Positions 21,915 through 34,256 of a DNA stretch of 64,000 nt are shown here, one piece after another; positions within the stretch are counted from its first letter, which is position 1, and every line of letters begins with the position of its first letter. Origin of the DNA: Balanoglossus misakiensis (taxonomy: Eukaryota > Hemichordata). The notes beneath the pieces were generated by a model, which was not told the DNA's origin, searched no databases, and saw nothing but the letters and a program-made list of their open reading frames with translations. The position numbers and the translations under genes were made by a program. Where the stretch lies: the NCBI GenBank assembly GCA_040954595.2, contig CM082576.2:7378001-7442000 (forward strand). Reading direction: 5' to 3'.

Positions 21915-24900
21915 TTAATGTGTATCTTGACCCAGATGACTCAGCTGGAAAAAAAGAAAGAAAGAAAAAAGAAATGGTATTAGTAAATTCAGTAGTGTAT
22001 TTATCAAAACACATTCTTAATACAGTCATATAACTTACACAGGTTTCACACAATGAAACATACACAACAAAGATGTCCAGCCGAACCCAAGCACAGGTGA
22101 TCAGCAAACATGTTTGACACCCGTAGTTTCTTTTCTTACCTGTTTGATAAAATGTTGTGCGTTGAGTAATTCACTACATCCATACGTGATGCGTTTAGAT
22201 GAGGCACCTGACTTGCCCTGTTTGTGAATAAGTACCACATAAAAACATCAGTCTAACGCAACAGAAAGTGTATTTGAAAATACTTCTAAGAAAGCGATTT
22301 ATGGGCATTTCAAAGTGTGTACAGCGAACTCATAGCTTTCTCCAAACGCTCCCGTTTCTGATCAAAAGGATAAGCAACCAGTAAGTCAATGATGAGCATT
22401 TGCAAATCTGTGTGCATACAAATTGTGTATGTGACTATAACCAACAGCACATACATACCTTGACATAGTCGACTAAATTCTGATATTCAATGTAGTTGCC
22501 ACCACCAACCACAAATACCATAGCCTCTTGAAATGGTGTTCTGTTTCTTGGAATGGACGACCTGTGGGTGAAATGCATATTCACAAATTTCACAATTTTA
22601 CGACTGCCAGTTAGCAGTGTATGAAGACCCACATGACACATCCTAATTTTCGAAAAACTTGACATCTCTCACTGATCTCAAGATTCTTTCAATGATTAAA
22701 AGAATCTGACAGTGACTGTACCAAAAATGTCCAAATGATAGCTACCATAGGTACTTACCCATCAGTTACACGTAACATCTTTGGATCAAAATATCTGTAA
22801 TCATCAGTTTCCTGCGAGTTAAATGAAATGACAGCTGGTAACTAAATTGCATGAAATTTTAAGAAAATTGAACCTTTGTGATGTAAAATCAGTAAATCAA
22901 GGGACATCTTTTAAGTTATTTTTGTAATGAAATGCTGTTTGCATACCTGGTTGAATTTCATTTCCATTAGGGAATCAACCACTTTGGTGACAGGTAGATT
23001 CTAGAACAGAGAGAGAGAAAAAAAAGAAAATATGTTAGTTTTTGGGGCACCTGTGGCATGACATTGATTAATATAAATGCACATGGCCAGTTTGAAAATT
23101 ACATATGAAAATATTTGAAGTGTACATAATTTGAACCGAAAAGATTTCTTTGCAGATTGAGAACTCACATGTTTCTTGACAACCAGATTTTTGACACCCT
23201 CCATGACGAACTCTGACCCCTGTGACATGAGTTTGGAGAACATACTGACAGTCTTGGTACCACCTCCTCCATACATATTTGGTGTTGATGTCATCTTGGT
23301 GTATGCTCTGAGGGGAGTATGCAAATATAATGAGGACATTTGAGGAAGTTATTGAATGCGAGTCATCCTTTCCCATTGAAAAAGATTACATGGGTGATCC
23401 AATGCTCAAACTACATTACAGTTTTCCTATTGTGAGTGTGTGTGTGTTGCAATGTGGTAAAAAGTATATACACGTATTTTGATTTGGAGCAGGTGACTGT
23501 GAATAAATCAATCAAATTGTAATATTGAAACATTCACAGAGTAAAATGAAAAGGTGCCTTACTTCCATCTTTTGATGTATTTAAGTGGAGCTAAATTACA
23601 GCCTTGTGCTTCCAGTGCACTGGAATATTGATCAAATTCAACCTGGAAAAGAATACATTATGTAAGTCCTCATCTTGATACCAGTTTATACCCCAAACCC
23701 CTCCCCCTCCATAACGGGCAATCATATCACCATACATCGTGTACCTTACAGGATATAAAACAGACAGATTTTAATTTTTTTTTTCATTCACACCTGATGC
23801 CAGCTTAGATTACAGATTATAATAAACACAACTTTAGAAATATCAGGGTACAAAATATTTCAAACATAACCAAGTCTACTTTACTCACATCAGACATAGC
23901 CGGACCACAGATGTAGAAAATAATAAACAGTCTCACTTTATCTTCTGGCTTGCCTGCGTCTGGATCATTCAACATGTCCAACAAAGATTTATCTAAAGTC
24001 GACTTGCTCATCAGTTTTTCTTCCATTTCAAAATAAATATCCAATTTTCTTTCCTGAAAAAACAAGAGAATTTATAATTGCCAAGAAAATAAGTAAAATT
24101 TGATAGTAGTATATTTTATTTATGTTGTGCTTTTCGATATTTTTCAATGTACAGAATTTACTTTTATCAGTTAGGGTCATGATAGAGAATTTCTTTTATC
24201 ATTAGCATTATTGCTCAAAACTGATTGACCTTTCACCCATTTCCCTGTAGATGGGACTGGACCATAAGTATAGTTGTAATGAGTCAAAGCACAATAACCT
24301 CCAAGACTCAAGCAAGCAAAATATGTGTACATGTATATGTAAAATAAAATTATGATATGATAAACACTGCAAGAAAATCAGTTGTTGAAATGGTATTTTA
24401 TATATTTTACTATTGATCATTTCAAGGGAAAATCCACAGCATTGCCATTTACAATCAGTCAGCATGTGTCGCACGTTGAATGGGATTACTGAAATCTGTG
24501 TTTACTCTGGTGAACAGACTGGGGGTATTGTTTGACCTCATTTGCATAGTTAACATACCTTGATGTGGTCCAGCACAGCTGATGCAATGTTAGTGTGCAT
24601 ATCAATGATTCGTTTCCTCTCCAGCAGTTCAGGAAGGGAGCTGAAATTCAAAAAAATTTAATCAATCGTTAATCAATCGACAACTTGAATCAGACTCCAG
24701 AATAAGAAATTAAGGGATCCATACCCCATGTCAAATAATTAGCATATTTACAAATGATGTTGTGGAATAGCTATGCTAGTACTCTGGCTATTGTTATGAA
24801 CTGTTCAATATTACCTGACAGCTGATGTTATTTTGGCAGTGTTGTCCGACAGCATACTTATGGCACTGTCATCTTCTCCTTCCAAACCCTACAACAAAAG

Positions 24901-27900
24901 AAAGATGATGTCATTATTTCAATATGGTGGGTGGGTAACTAAGAAGTAATAATTTGATTATAAATGTTTGCATGAACCTCCAATGAATATCCACATACCA
25001 TTGCAGATTTTAATCGTTTCACTTCATCTTCTGAGGCTCTGTATGATTCTAATTCACTCTGTACTGCTTCTGCTACCGTTGGGAAAGGACTGGAAAGAAC
25101 AAAATCATGAAAATGTCTGCTGCATAAAAGTCTGATGGAAAAAATTCAATGTTACATTGTACAATCAAATCACATTGATGTTCATTGATACACATGGATA
25201 ATGGCAAAAGCATTTGTTATGTGAGACTATAAGTATTTAAGCCTGTTTACCTTCCTTTGTGATTACTCCAAAATTTGTCTTTTGGGTTGAGGTCATATGT
25301 CTTTGTCTTCTTTTTTGGTCTGGCACCTGAAGGAGATGCCGAGTGTGTCTCGACGGTTTCTTCAATTACAACTTGATTCAGCTGCAAGTCCTGTGAAGTC
25401 AGAGGAAAATAACAAATGTTACTGGCTGCGGATATGCTGCAGTATTTTCTTCTAAGCTGAAAAGTGGAAAACAGGCGTGGCATACTTACAAGAACGTCAT
25501 GAGCAAGGGCTTGATATGTCCATGTGTGATGTAACGGTGTTGCTAAATCTATATTTCGGTCTAAAATGACCAAAAGTGGCCTCTGAAAACTAGAAAAAAT
25601 ATTTAACACTGTCAAGAAACATGAGTGGATACAGACATCAATAAGTTCAAAAGCAGGGTTGAATTTTCAGGATAAAAAATGTACACAATGCATAACTGAT
25701 GTTTCCTCTGTGAATCTTTGTGGCCCTTCAACTCATACAAAGAAATATGTTAGGTTTGCAGAGGTGGTTGGTTCATAGAAGTTCTCTAAACTATAATATT
25801 CTGATTGACAATGAAGCATAACAAACATCTCACCTGACTTGGCCTGACTGTATACCGTCGGTTGTAAAGAGGCTATTTCTGGCATCGCGTAAATTTTCTC
25901 TCAGCTTTTTGTCAAGTTTCTATTCAAGGAAAAATCAAGAATCTATTAGCAACAACAGATGCACTTCTTAAAGGTTTTATAATTGTCCTATTAGTTACAC
26001 TGGGACCTTACGGGATCAGAGCGTCTGTTTACTGAAAGTTAGAACACTGACATGTGTACCATTGTTGACAATAAATCCCATTTGCACGCTGTTGACAGCT
26101 AACTTACCTCAGCTACCATTTCAGCAGCATTTCCCCTGGGACATCTGATGATAGGTACAACACCCAGCGTCACAAAGACAGAAAAGAGACTGTTGACCAT
26201 TATGTCCATGATTTCCTCGATTTCTGTATCCTTCACATCCCCACGATTTATGGCTGTTGGGAGAGGGAGGGGTAACGAGTAAAATCAAGAGCACGTTTTG
26301 ATGGAAAAATTGAGCAGAGGCAAATGTTATGAGTAAGCAGATTTCAGACAGAAACAGGCAATGCAAAATAGATAACACTATTATGGTAGAGGAGACAGAA
26401 AAACAATAGCAAGGTATAATCTTTGATGAATGTGTTCTTCTGCTATGTGCTAAATCTATATAAAACAACAAACAGTATTTTAAATGCTTGCAGACCTTGC
26501 AGACTCTCTTAGAAAATGGTAGTTTGGGCAGTGAAGGCAGACTATTAACAATATGCTTTATGAACCTACCATAGTATGTTATGGCTGATCTGTCTTGGTG
26601 TCGTATTGTGAACATGTCGTCTTCCAATGTAATGAAGTTCAAATATTGATCAAATATCTGCATAGTAACAAAACACAAATTCTTTAAAAAAACAAACCAA
26701 GATACTAGGTCTTCAATAACTAGGTCTTCTTCAGACGGACAGCTGACAAGAGCTTATACCTGCACACACCAAAGTCTTACCTTACAGATGTGCGAGACTG
26801 CATTGGACTGAAGAGCTGCACTTGCCAGGTCTTCCAGTCTCTGTCTGGATACTGCTGAGATGAAATTCAAATAATAGGACTCGTACAGCTGGTTTCCAAG
26901 ATCCTGTCAGAAAGAAGTCCAGTTTGGACACATGTTATTTCTTGATCCTTACTATTGTAGTGGTCTTCTCCAAGAGATCCTTGATTATAATTTCATATCT
27001 TATCACAATATTGCTGTGCCCATCAAAATTAAACTGGTACTTCACCCAATCCAGTTTACTTCATCATTTTTGTCTAATCAAAATTGTAACACACACAGGT
27101 CTTAGGTTAGCAGCCAGCAATGACAAGGTCATATGTGCCTTACCTGACAGATTCTTTGGATGTTTTCTTCTGTTGGCATGACAAAGTAGATCGCTGGCAC
27201 ATCCGGTATCGGATCTCTGTCAGAATGTAGGATACTGCGACCACAAAACAAACAACATTGAATGAACAATCACATATATCTCATCCATTCAAGCTTCTCT
27301 ATCACCCAAAGATGGGTGTGCTTTAATCAATGGAAGCAGAATATATGCCCTCAAGCCAATATACTAGTAAGAGAAAGTGTATCCCATTCCAGACTAGTAA
27401 TCAATCCTTCTGGCTGGATGTTGCTATAAGAAAGTCGCTGGCAACAGCATACTTACAGATGAAGAGTGATTCCCATATCTCTGAGCTCCCTCACCGACAG
27501 CAAGGGGGATATAATATCCTGTCCAAATCTGTCGTAAACCAAAACTTTCCATACTGGTTCTGATGTGTTTGACTTGCTTGGCGAGGTGTTCAGATTTAGC
27601 ATACGTTTCAGAGCAACTGTGGAAGGAATACACATTTCAATTATTTCCATACGACTTCATGATTGCATGGGTAGTCATCATTAACATCATGTACATAGCC
27701 ACACAATACTCAATGCAGTACACTGTCACAGCTGAGCTGAGATGAACTCATCAGCTTACATCTCAGAGGCTGTCATATTCTTGATAAGCGAAGGTTCTCG
27801 TCTTAGCTCCCACACCAGACTTCTGCAACCGTTATACGTCAAACCCACTACGCCATCACACAATAAACTGTGCACAAAGTACACAACCAGGAAGTTTTCT

Positions 27901-27936
27901 CTTACCGATCTGCTTATCGCGGATGGTAGTCGCCAT
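21915..27936 (-). CDS. SCFD1: Sec1 family domain-containing protein 1 (Sly1)
   Basis: Twenty exons run from 27936-27906 to 21944-21915. The others start at 27616, 27234, 26903, 26657, 26253, 25919, 25589, 25390, 25089, 24888, 24640, 24053, 23642, 23307, 23000, 22811, 22561 and 22217. They give 637 residues (human about 642). SCFD1 is the Sec1/Munc18 protein that binds syntaxin-5 and drives SNARE assembly in ER-Golgi transport. It follows the vertebrate protein from end to end: [106 protein letters not shown] and [17 protein letters not shown]. All twenty exons join without frame breaks. The stop codon overlaps an AATAAA on the coding strand (CATTAATAAA). Confidence 0.97.
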
Positions 27937-28008
27937 CTTGGTAATCCCTGCTACGCATGCCCTGTAGACGTGGCATCGATCAAGCTCAGGCAGTTACCGC
28001 AAACACAT

Positions 28009-28025
28009 GGGGGGGGGGGGGGGGG
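28009..28025. repeat. G17 homopolymer just upstream of SCFD1
   Basis: Seventeen consecutive G on the plus strand, 73 bp upstream of the SCFD1 start codon. On the SCFD1 sense strand this is C17. Copy number in such runs is often misread. Confidence 0.9.
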
Positions 28026-29587
28026 TAGCTGCAAAAATCGCAGCCCACTGCATCTACAGATGGAAAGTTAAATTAAGTTGACATTACTATCCTACATGTA
28101 CCAAAAAAAATTATTTAAGCTGAACCAGCAGATATTGTATAAGATAAAAGCTGGATATTTCGATTCTCAAAACAACACAAGTACAGATCGTCAATGGACG
28201 CAAATTTTGAAAATCGCACGACTTCTCAATATTAAAAGCCGAAAGGTTTGCGGTAAATTCCAATCCAATAATAGAAAAAGGCGCTCGTCAACGGGGTTTT
28301 ACGTTTACTGTTAACATGAAAATGGCAGCGAGAACGAAAAAAATCGTAAGCTTTTTGCAGTGCACTGCGGATAAAATTCCAGTGTCTGTTCAAAGTCTTC
28401 AAACACGAGTCGCACTAGCCTGGTCTCCATACCCAGTGTGTTTTAGCACAGTCTTGAGAGACTGTGTTAATATATATTGTACATGTAATAAAGCGTTCTT
28501 CTAAAAATACAAATTCACCTTTTCCCTTTACTTGCTTGAATAGGACTGTCATAACTTTTTTTTCGAAAAGCACAAAATTAACCCTGAAAATATTCACGCT
28601 GCTTCAAAGAACAATAAGCTTGGGTTGGTACCAACAACGCGAAGTCTAAAAAATCTTAATTTTGAAATCTAATAGAACACAAGCATGTCGTCTAGGGATT
28701 AGATTTTTAGGTGATAATGAATGATAAATCCGGTTATCTTTGCATTTTATGCACATGTCTGCGCATGTCTGTATATATAGAGACGTCTTATCTATTCCGT
28801 AACTATGTTCATATGGGCTTTGTCTCATATTGGGATTAATTGCCAATCAAATCGTTGCGACGTATTCAAATCAGATATGCAGTTATATGTACAGTAAAAT
28901 AAATCAAATAAGTGTATACAGTTAACCAGTACTTTGGTATTTTACGTCATTTTTATGTTATCTTTTATTCTTATCTTCTGGCAGTGTTGGAGCACTTGCA
29001 CGTTTACTTGTCAGATACAATGTGGATTTCGAGAAAAGAATTCCGCTGACGCACATCACCCAAAGTTGTTTGCATAATTACTTACATCTAATATCGAGAC
29101 GCTCCGTCACAGCATAGTTACAAGGCGTTGGTAGAGGGGTGATCAGGTGGGTTATTTGGTGGTAGCCAGCCAACCGCTAAAATCGTTAAAACTCGTTTAA
29201 AAGTGATGTAATGGAACAGTTCATTCGTGGATGGAAGGGTTGAATCTAACAGTGCAACACGTATACGAATAAGAAAGTTTTGGGTAGCACTGGGGATACG
29301 CTATTAAAGTGAATTTTCAAATCATGTCTACAGTGTATTCAAACATAACAGTATTGCTAAGGGAATATTTTATTTGTAGTACAACTTAAAACTTGGGTGC
29401 ACCAAGATACCATCCGGGCCCCACCCCCTACAGAACCAAATATGGATTTGTCGAGAAAAAAGGCGTTGTCTTAATCTGCTATAAGAAGCTGTGGAAACTG
29501 TTACAAGAACAGTCCCGTTCGGTTCCCAGCGGCATCAAACTTGTACCTGTACTTGAAGACGGACCCGTCGAATACCACAAGATAAAA
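28026..29587. other. Divergent region between SCFD1 and the FABP gene
   Basis: About 1.55 kb, AT-rich, without supported genes. A hairpin lies at 28448-28467 (CACAGTCT, 4-base loop, AGACTGTG). A splice acceptor (TTTATTTGTAG, ending at 29379) suggests that the FABP 5' UTR begins in an upstream exon I cannot place. Confidence 0.45.
29442..29474 (+). promoter_or_regulatory. Upstream ORF in the FABP leader
   Basis: ATG GAT TTG opens a 10-codon frame (MDLSRKKALS) that ends at TAA before the main start at 29588. It is the only ATG in the final leader exon after the acceptor at 29379. It could lower translation of the main ORF. Confidence 0.4.
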
Positions 29588-30367
29588 ATGGCACTCGCAA
29601 CTATGGCAGGAACCTGGCAGCTGGAATCCCACGAAAACTTCGAGGCTTTCCTGGATGCCATGGAAGTCCCCGCTCCAGCCAAGGCAAAGGCCCTGGAAGT
29701 GAAACCAAAGGCAGAGGTGGCAGTCGATGGAAACAACATCACAGTCAAACTTATCGGCCCCGAACGTACTATGGAGCAAGTAATGACGGTAGGTATTTCA
29801 TTACCAGTACTTATTATCCAAAGACATCTTCATCCCAGACTAAAATCCCATGTCTTGTGAAACCTCACAGAGAATCCATCCAAGCTATTTTCTATACTCT
29901 GGAGATAACAATTCCAACGCATAACTCCATCCATTTGGGTAGAAAGGATCCTTCCCCTTGCTACATCGATACCAGATCCATACATCATTGTACGATAAAA
30001 GACTTTTTCCACTTTTTCCGCTTTCAACATTGCGTTCAGAGTGCACATATATTTAGGCAAAGGTTCGAGAAATAACACGAATAAAGACAAGCCAATCTTT
30101 ATAGCTACATATTACTGGGATGATTTTCAACGAACTCATCACTCTTACCTCCATTTTCAGCTTGGCGAGGTCTTCGAAATGGTCAACCCCGTGACCGGGT
30201 CGAAGAAGAAGGGCATCGCTTCTCTGGAAGGCAACAAGCTTGTGATCAAGCCCGGTGACAACTACCCCAAGGAGCCGCAGTCGTGCTATGAATTGGTCGG
30301 AGACAAAATGGTGTGCACTATGTCCGTGGGCGATGTCAGCTGCAAGCGCATTTTCGGCAAGGCATGA
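29588..30367 (+). CDS. Cytosolic fatty-acid-binding protein (iLBP family)
   Basis: Exons 29588-29788 and 30161-30367 join in phase 0 to 135 residues, the family length. These ten-strand beta-barrel proteins carry fatty acids or retinoids in the cytoplasm. The order matches FABP: MAGTWQLESHENFEAFLDAM (helical lid), NNITVKL, GEVFEMVNP, KKGIASLEGNKLVI, CYELVGDKMVCTMSVGDV and the end CKRIFGKA. The carboxylate-binding R-x-Y near the C-terminus appears as R-I-F, so one ligand contact may be lost. FABP genes classically have three introns; this one has a single intron, at a different site. The frame is open for 65 codons above the start, but without an ATG. AATAAA lies at 30670-30675. I cannot tell which vertebrate FABP it corresponds to. 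Confidence 0.88.
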
Positions 30368-30675
30368 GGAAGGCAATTTTAAAGAAGAACAGACTGCCAC
30401 AATTTGTGGATTTCTATTTGTAGACAATTATTTTTATTAGTTAGACTTTTAAACGGACTTCGCCTTTTTCATGTCTGTATACTCGGTTTAAAAGCTCACT
30501 GGAAAGCCGCTAAAACTGAGATACATCCTTTCTACCCCGGCTAAAGTTCATGCATGGTAATTTCACTCAGTGTGGAATATTATTTTAATTTGTTCGGCGT
30601 TGAAAATGTCAACTTTTAAAAGAAAACGTTGTACAATTGAAGTGGTTTATGTTGGAGTTGCATTTTTTCAATAAA

Positions 30676-32278
30676 GTTTTGAACCACACTTCGACTTTAT
30701 CTCGACGTGATCATTGGGTATCTTGTAACACGAATGCGTTTTTGTGAGATAGCGTTTGTATTGGTAGAATGATATCATCATCGTCATCAAAAGGCTGAGA
30801 TTCATTGTGTCGAAATCCGCATGCAAAGCTAGACAACGGCGAGTTTGGTATGGAACAGCTATCATCATCCGTGGGAGACGCACGAAACGGAGGGATCGTG
30901 AAAATTGTCAACATGAATGATCTTATTAGTTGCATTCCTGGTGGCGTTTATTTACCAACTGGGCAGCAGAGATTCTAAATGCTCTGTTCTCTCATTCTCT
31001 GAACCAGATTGCAAGGTGTATGAGTTCAATGGATGGCATTTGTGATATGATTGTGATTAGCCCATAGCCAGTACTGTCTATGATTAGACGAGATTCCATT
31101 AAAACATAGATAAACGTGCGTGCATGCATTCAACCATTCGTTATCCGTCGGCTGGGCGTTAAGTTTTGTAAAACAAAAATAGCCACAGAAACTAATTACT
31201 GTTGATATAATTCGTTAAATATTAATAATTAGTTCTTAATCACTCGCGATTCGGCATGTTCTTCACCATTACGTAATTACCGACATGTAGAATATTTGAC
31301 CACCTGTTGCCGAGAAATTTGCGCACTTGTGAGTGTCCATGCAACTTTTTATTGGAATGTCGTAATGCAATGTAATGGGAGTATATTGGCTGGTACCCTA
31401 CATCAGTGATTAGCACAATTACCTTAAGGCTTTTTAATAAAACTTCGCACGGTCATGTCGAGGTTTCGCCCCCGAGAGCGTCGCCATAGCTACCTGATAT
31501 GGGGACGTCATATAGCCAGTGTATAGCTGGACCTATCGGTCCGCCGTCGTACATCTGAGATGGAAAGGTGTGGTTATCCCATTCCATGGCCTTATAAATA
31601 GGTTGTCATTTTCTTAAAACACAGTCCCTCAAGAAAGATGGACTGTGCTTAAAAATAATCACAAAATGTGCCCGCAGAGAAGCTATATTCAGTGATACAA
31701 GTGTCTTGGTCAATATTATCTCAGCACATTACTATGTACTGTTGTTTATACGAGATCAGTGTATTTCGTCTTGCATGTATTCACCTGCACTTCTAACATA
31801 CAATTTGCATAGTCGCTCTCACTCAGACTGCTAGTCTGACCACACAGACCACTACTCTCCAGGAACACATGTTAATCCACACTTTATTCCAGACTGGATA
31901 TCATTTGGCTGAAAATTGGTTTGTGATTTTTCCCTCATTTAGATCACTGGCATTTGAAACAAGCCACACACAATCAATCCTCGATGTTCGAGACTCAAAT
32001 AACGAGATGATACACAATATTACTAAAAAGGTAAATTTATTACACAACTTGCAAATAAGAGGGTTACATTTAGGAAATTCAATTCAATTACAAAAGAATT
32101 GTTGGCTGAGGAGTTTTAGCACCCCCTTCTCAAATGACCATGCAAGACAGCAACAACCTTTTTGTACTCTTTGGATAGGAGGCAGAAAAGTGAAACGGGA
32201 AATTCTGAGGTCTGCTGTATTTTCAGTGGTCAATTATGTCCGAATGAAAATATATATCTGAAATACCATTCAAAATTT
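30676..32278. other. Intergenic stretch between FABP and the SR-factor gene
   Basis: About 1.6 kb with no supported gene. A GC-richer patch at 31440-31560 and a hairpin near 31621-31648 (ACAGTCC / GGACTGT) may be repeat remnants. The 130-codon frame at 31869-32261 lacks protein-like composition. Confidence 0.4.
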
Positions 32279-32481
32279 TATTTGTCCATAAAATTTTCCC
32301 CCTGCAGAAACTAAAATCACATTTCTGGAAGTCCCAGAGAAATAAAAAGTTTGACATACGAAAAAATATATTACGGGTCGGACGAAATGCTACAAGAATA
32401 CAAACTTCAGATGAGCGTATCAAGAAGTTATACCATCATTGTGAATCGGCTAAAAGACAAAATTGGAGATTTGGAACATCT

Positions 32482-34256
32482 TCATCGTCTTGGAGGTGAC
32501 CTTGGCGGCCTGTCGTATGGCGGCCTGTCATATGGACCTCTCTCGTATGGAGCCCTGTCGTACGAAGTTGGTGGCAGTGGTGGTCTTTCATAGCGAGAGC
32601 TTCCATATCTGTCGGCAGAGAAAATACACATTATGCATCAAGTAAAGAAGTTTCACTACCGTATTGATGACCTGTTGAAACACTGCACAGCTCTACACAA
32701 TAGAAAAAATGTTGACTTTGCTTACCGAGATGGTGGTGGTGGATAATCTCTGCCAAAGTCTTGGTAATCCCTGTATTCTCGGGGATAATCCCGTCCGCCC
32801 CTTTGAGGGGGTGGTGGTGGAGACCTGTTTAAAAAAAAGATATTGGTCAAGAAAGGCAAGGTACGATGCACAAACCAATTTTTGCCAGTAGCACAAATTC
32901 AAACGATAATCAGGTACGTAGGTTACTATCAAAACTTGTTAGCTCATTATTTTTAAACACTTATGACACCGCATCTGATTCTTCACCAGTTGCACACATT
33001 TATCATTAACCATTACAAAATAGTGTCTAAAATATCAGAAAATATAGGACACTAACTGTACCATTTTTGTTTAGAAGTATACACAGCCAGCAACCACTGG
33101 GATGCATCACGAGGCAGCTAACTGCACATTAACATGGATAGATAATACTTGCGACGCGAGACGAAATACCTAGCTCCACGCTTAAACGGAAGCCGTGCCC
33201 GGCGACTAAAATGTGGAAAGCTGACGTTCGCGCTAGGATCCTCAAGTCGCCATTTCATGTACAACAAACTGATGGGAAGGCGTGTGGATAACACATGTAC
33301 ACATTTGACCATAAAACAACTTTTGATAACCTGAGACAGACGACGCACGAATCAGGAATGGTCAGTCATGGCGGAAGTAAATGTGGGGATTTTTGTGACC
33401 TGGTGGCTGAAGTGAAGTATGCACCGTTGTCAGGGCAACACGAAAGTTTTTCTTCCATCGAAAACGTTTATAAACCAAAATGAATGGTTACTTAGTGCGA
33501 ACAATTTGATGATAATACTGTAAAGATGTCCGATAAATCGTAGTACCGAAGTTCGCTTAACCGCATGCATAACATGACCAATTGCATGATTTCTTTGACG
33601 AAATCAAGGATGTACACTTTGTTGTTGTTGTTTTATATTGATTTTCAATTTTAATCTGTGCACTTTGTGTTGCCGACTGCCACATTTCACCAGCGACTAC
33701 AGTGACGTTACCTAGTTGAGGAAACTCCCTCAACAATGACACTTATGAAGCTCTACCTTCGTCGAACTGGCGATCTACTGCGATATCCTAGTGGAGGCGA
33801 TGACCGTGATCCCCAGCTACTACCATAACCGTCAGACCAACGAGAGCGTGGTTCGTCGTAGCGTGATTCGAAACGACTGTAGTCAGAAGGATAGTCGCGG
33901 TATCCCCCTGGCGGTGGTGGTGGAAGCGGTCCGCGCGATGGTGGCCCACCGTACGGTCTCATCGGCGGCCCCCTGTCCCCCCTTGAGCCACGATCGCGAT
34001 CACGACCACCTCCACCACGTCCTCTTCCACGGGACAACTCCACTCTTACGCGTGACCCGCAGACTGTTTTGCCATCAAGGATGCGAACAGCGCTGTCGGC
34101 ATCCTTTGGGTTGTCGAACTCGAGGAATGCGAAACCAGGAGGATTCCTTGCGATCCATACGTCGATCACTCGTCCACATTTGCTGAACTCCCTTTCTAAA
34201 TCTTCTTTGCGAACCTCAGGTCGAAGATCGCCCACGTAAATACGACTTGCAACCAT
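32482..34256 (-). CDS. SR-type splicing factor with one RRM (SRSF3/SRSF7/RSF1-like)
   Basis: Exons 34256-33757, 32824-32726 and 32608-32482 give 241 residues. An N-terminal RRM spans about residues 4-75: RNP2 is RIYVGDL, and the RNP1 region is [20 protein letters not shown], with [12 protein letters not shown] exactly as in SRSF3 and SRSF7. [19 protein letters not shown] closes the domain. There is no CCHC knuckle as in SRSF7. The tail is Arg/Gly-rich, then Pro/Tyr/Arg-rich with short tandem YDRPP/YERGP units and few true RS dipeptides, which recalls RSF1-type proteins. It probably binds pre-mRNA and regulates splice-site choice. A 5' UTR acceptor (TTCCGCACAG) ends at 34279, so an upstream non-coding exon exists. 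The poly(A) signal is near 32279 (TTTATT on the plus strand). Confidence 0.88.

Noticed and set aside
26121-26678. 185-codon minus-strand frame in SCFD1
   Set aside because: It is partly SCFD1 exon 5 and then intron and exon 6 in other frames. The spliced model accounts for the coding signal.
28448-28467. Perfect 8-bp hairpin as a possible small RNA or terminator
   Set aside because: The stem is too short for a microRNA precursor and there is no other support. It is probably chance or a repeat remnant.
31869-32261. 130-codon plus-strand frame
   Set aside because: It overlaps the antisense of the SR-factor 3' UTR, has random-looking composition and has no splice or promoter support.
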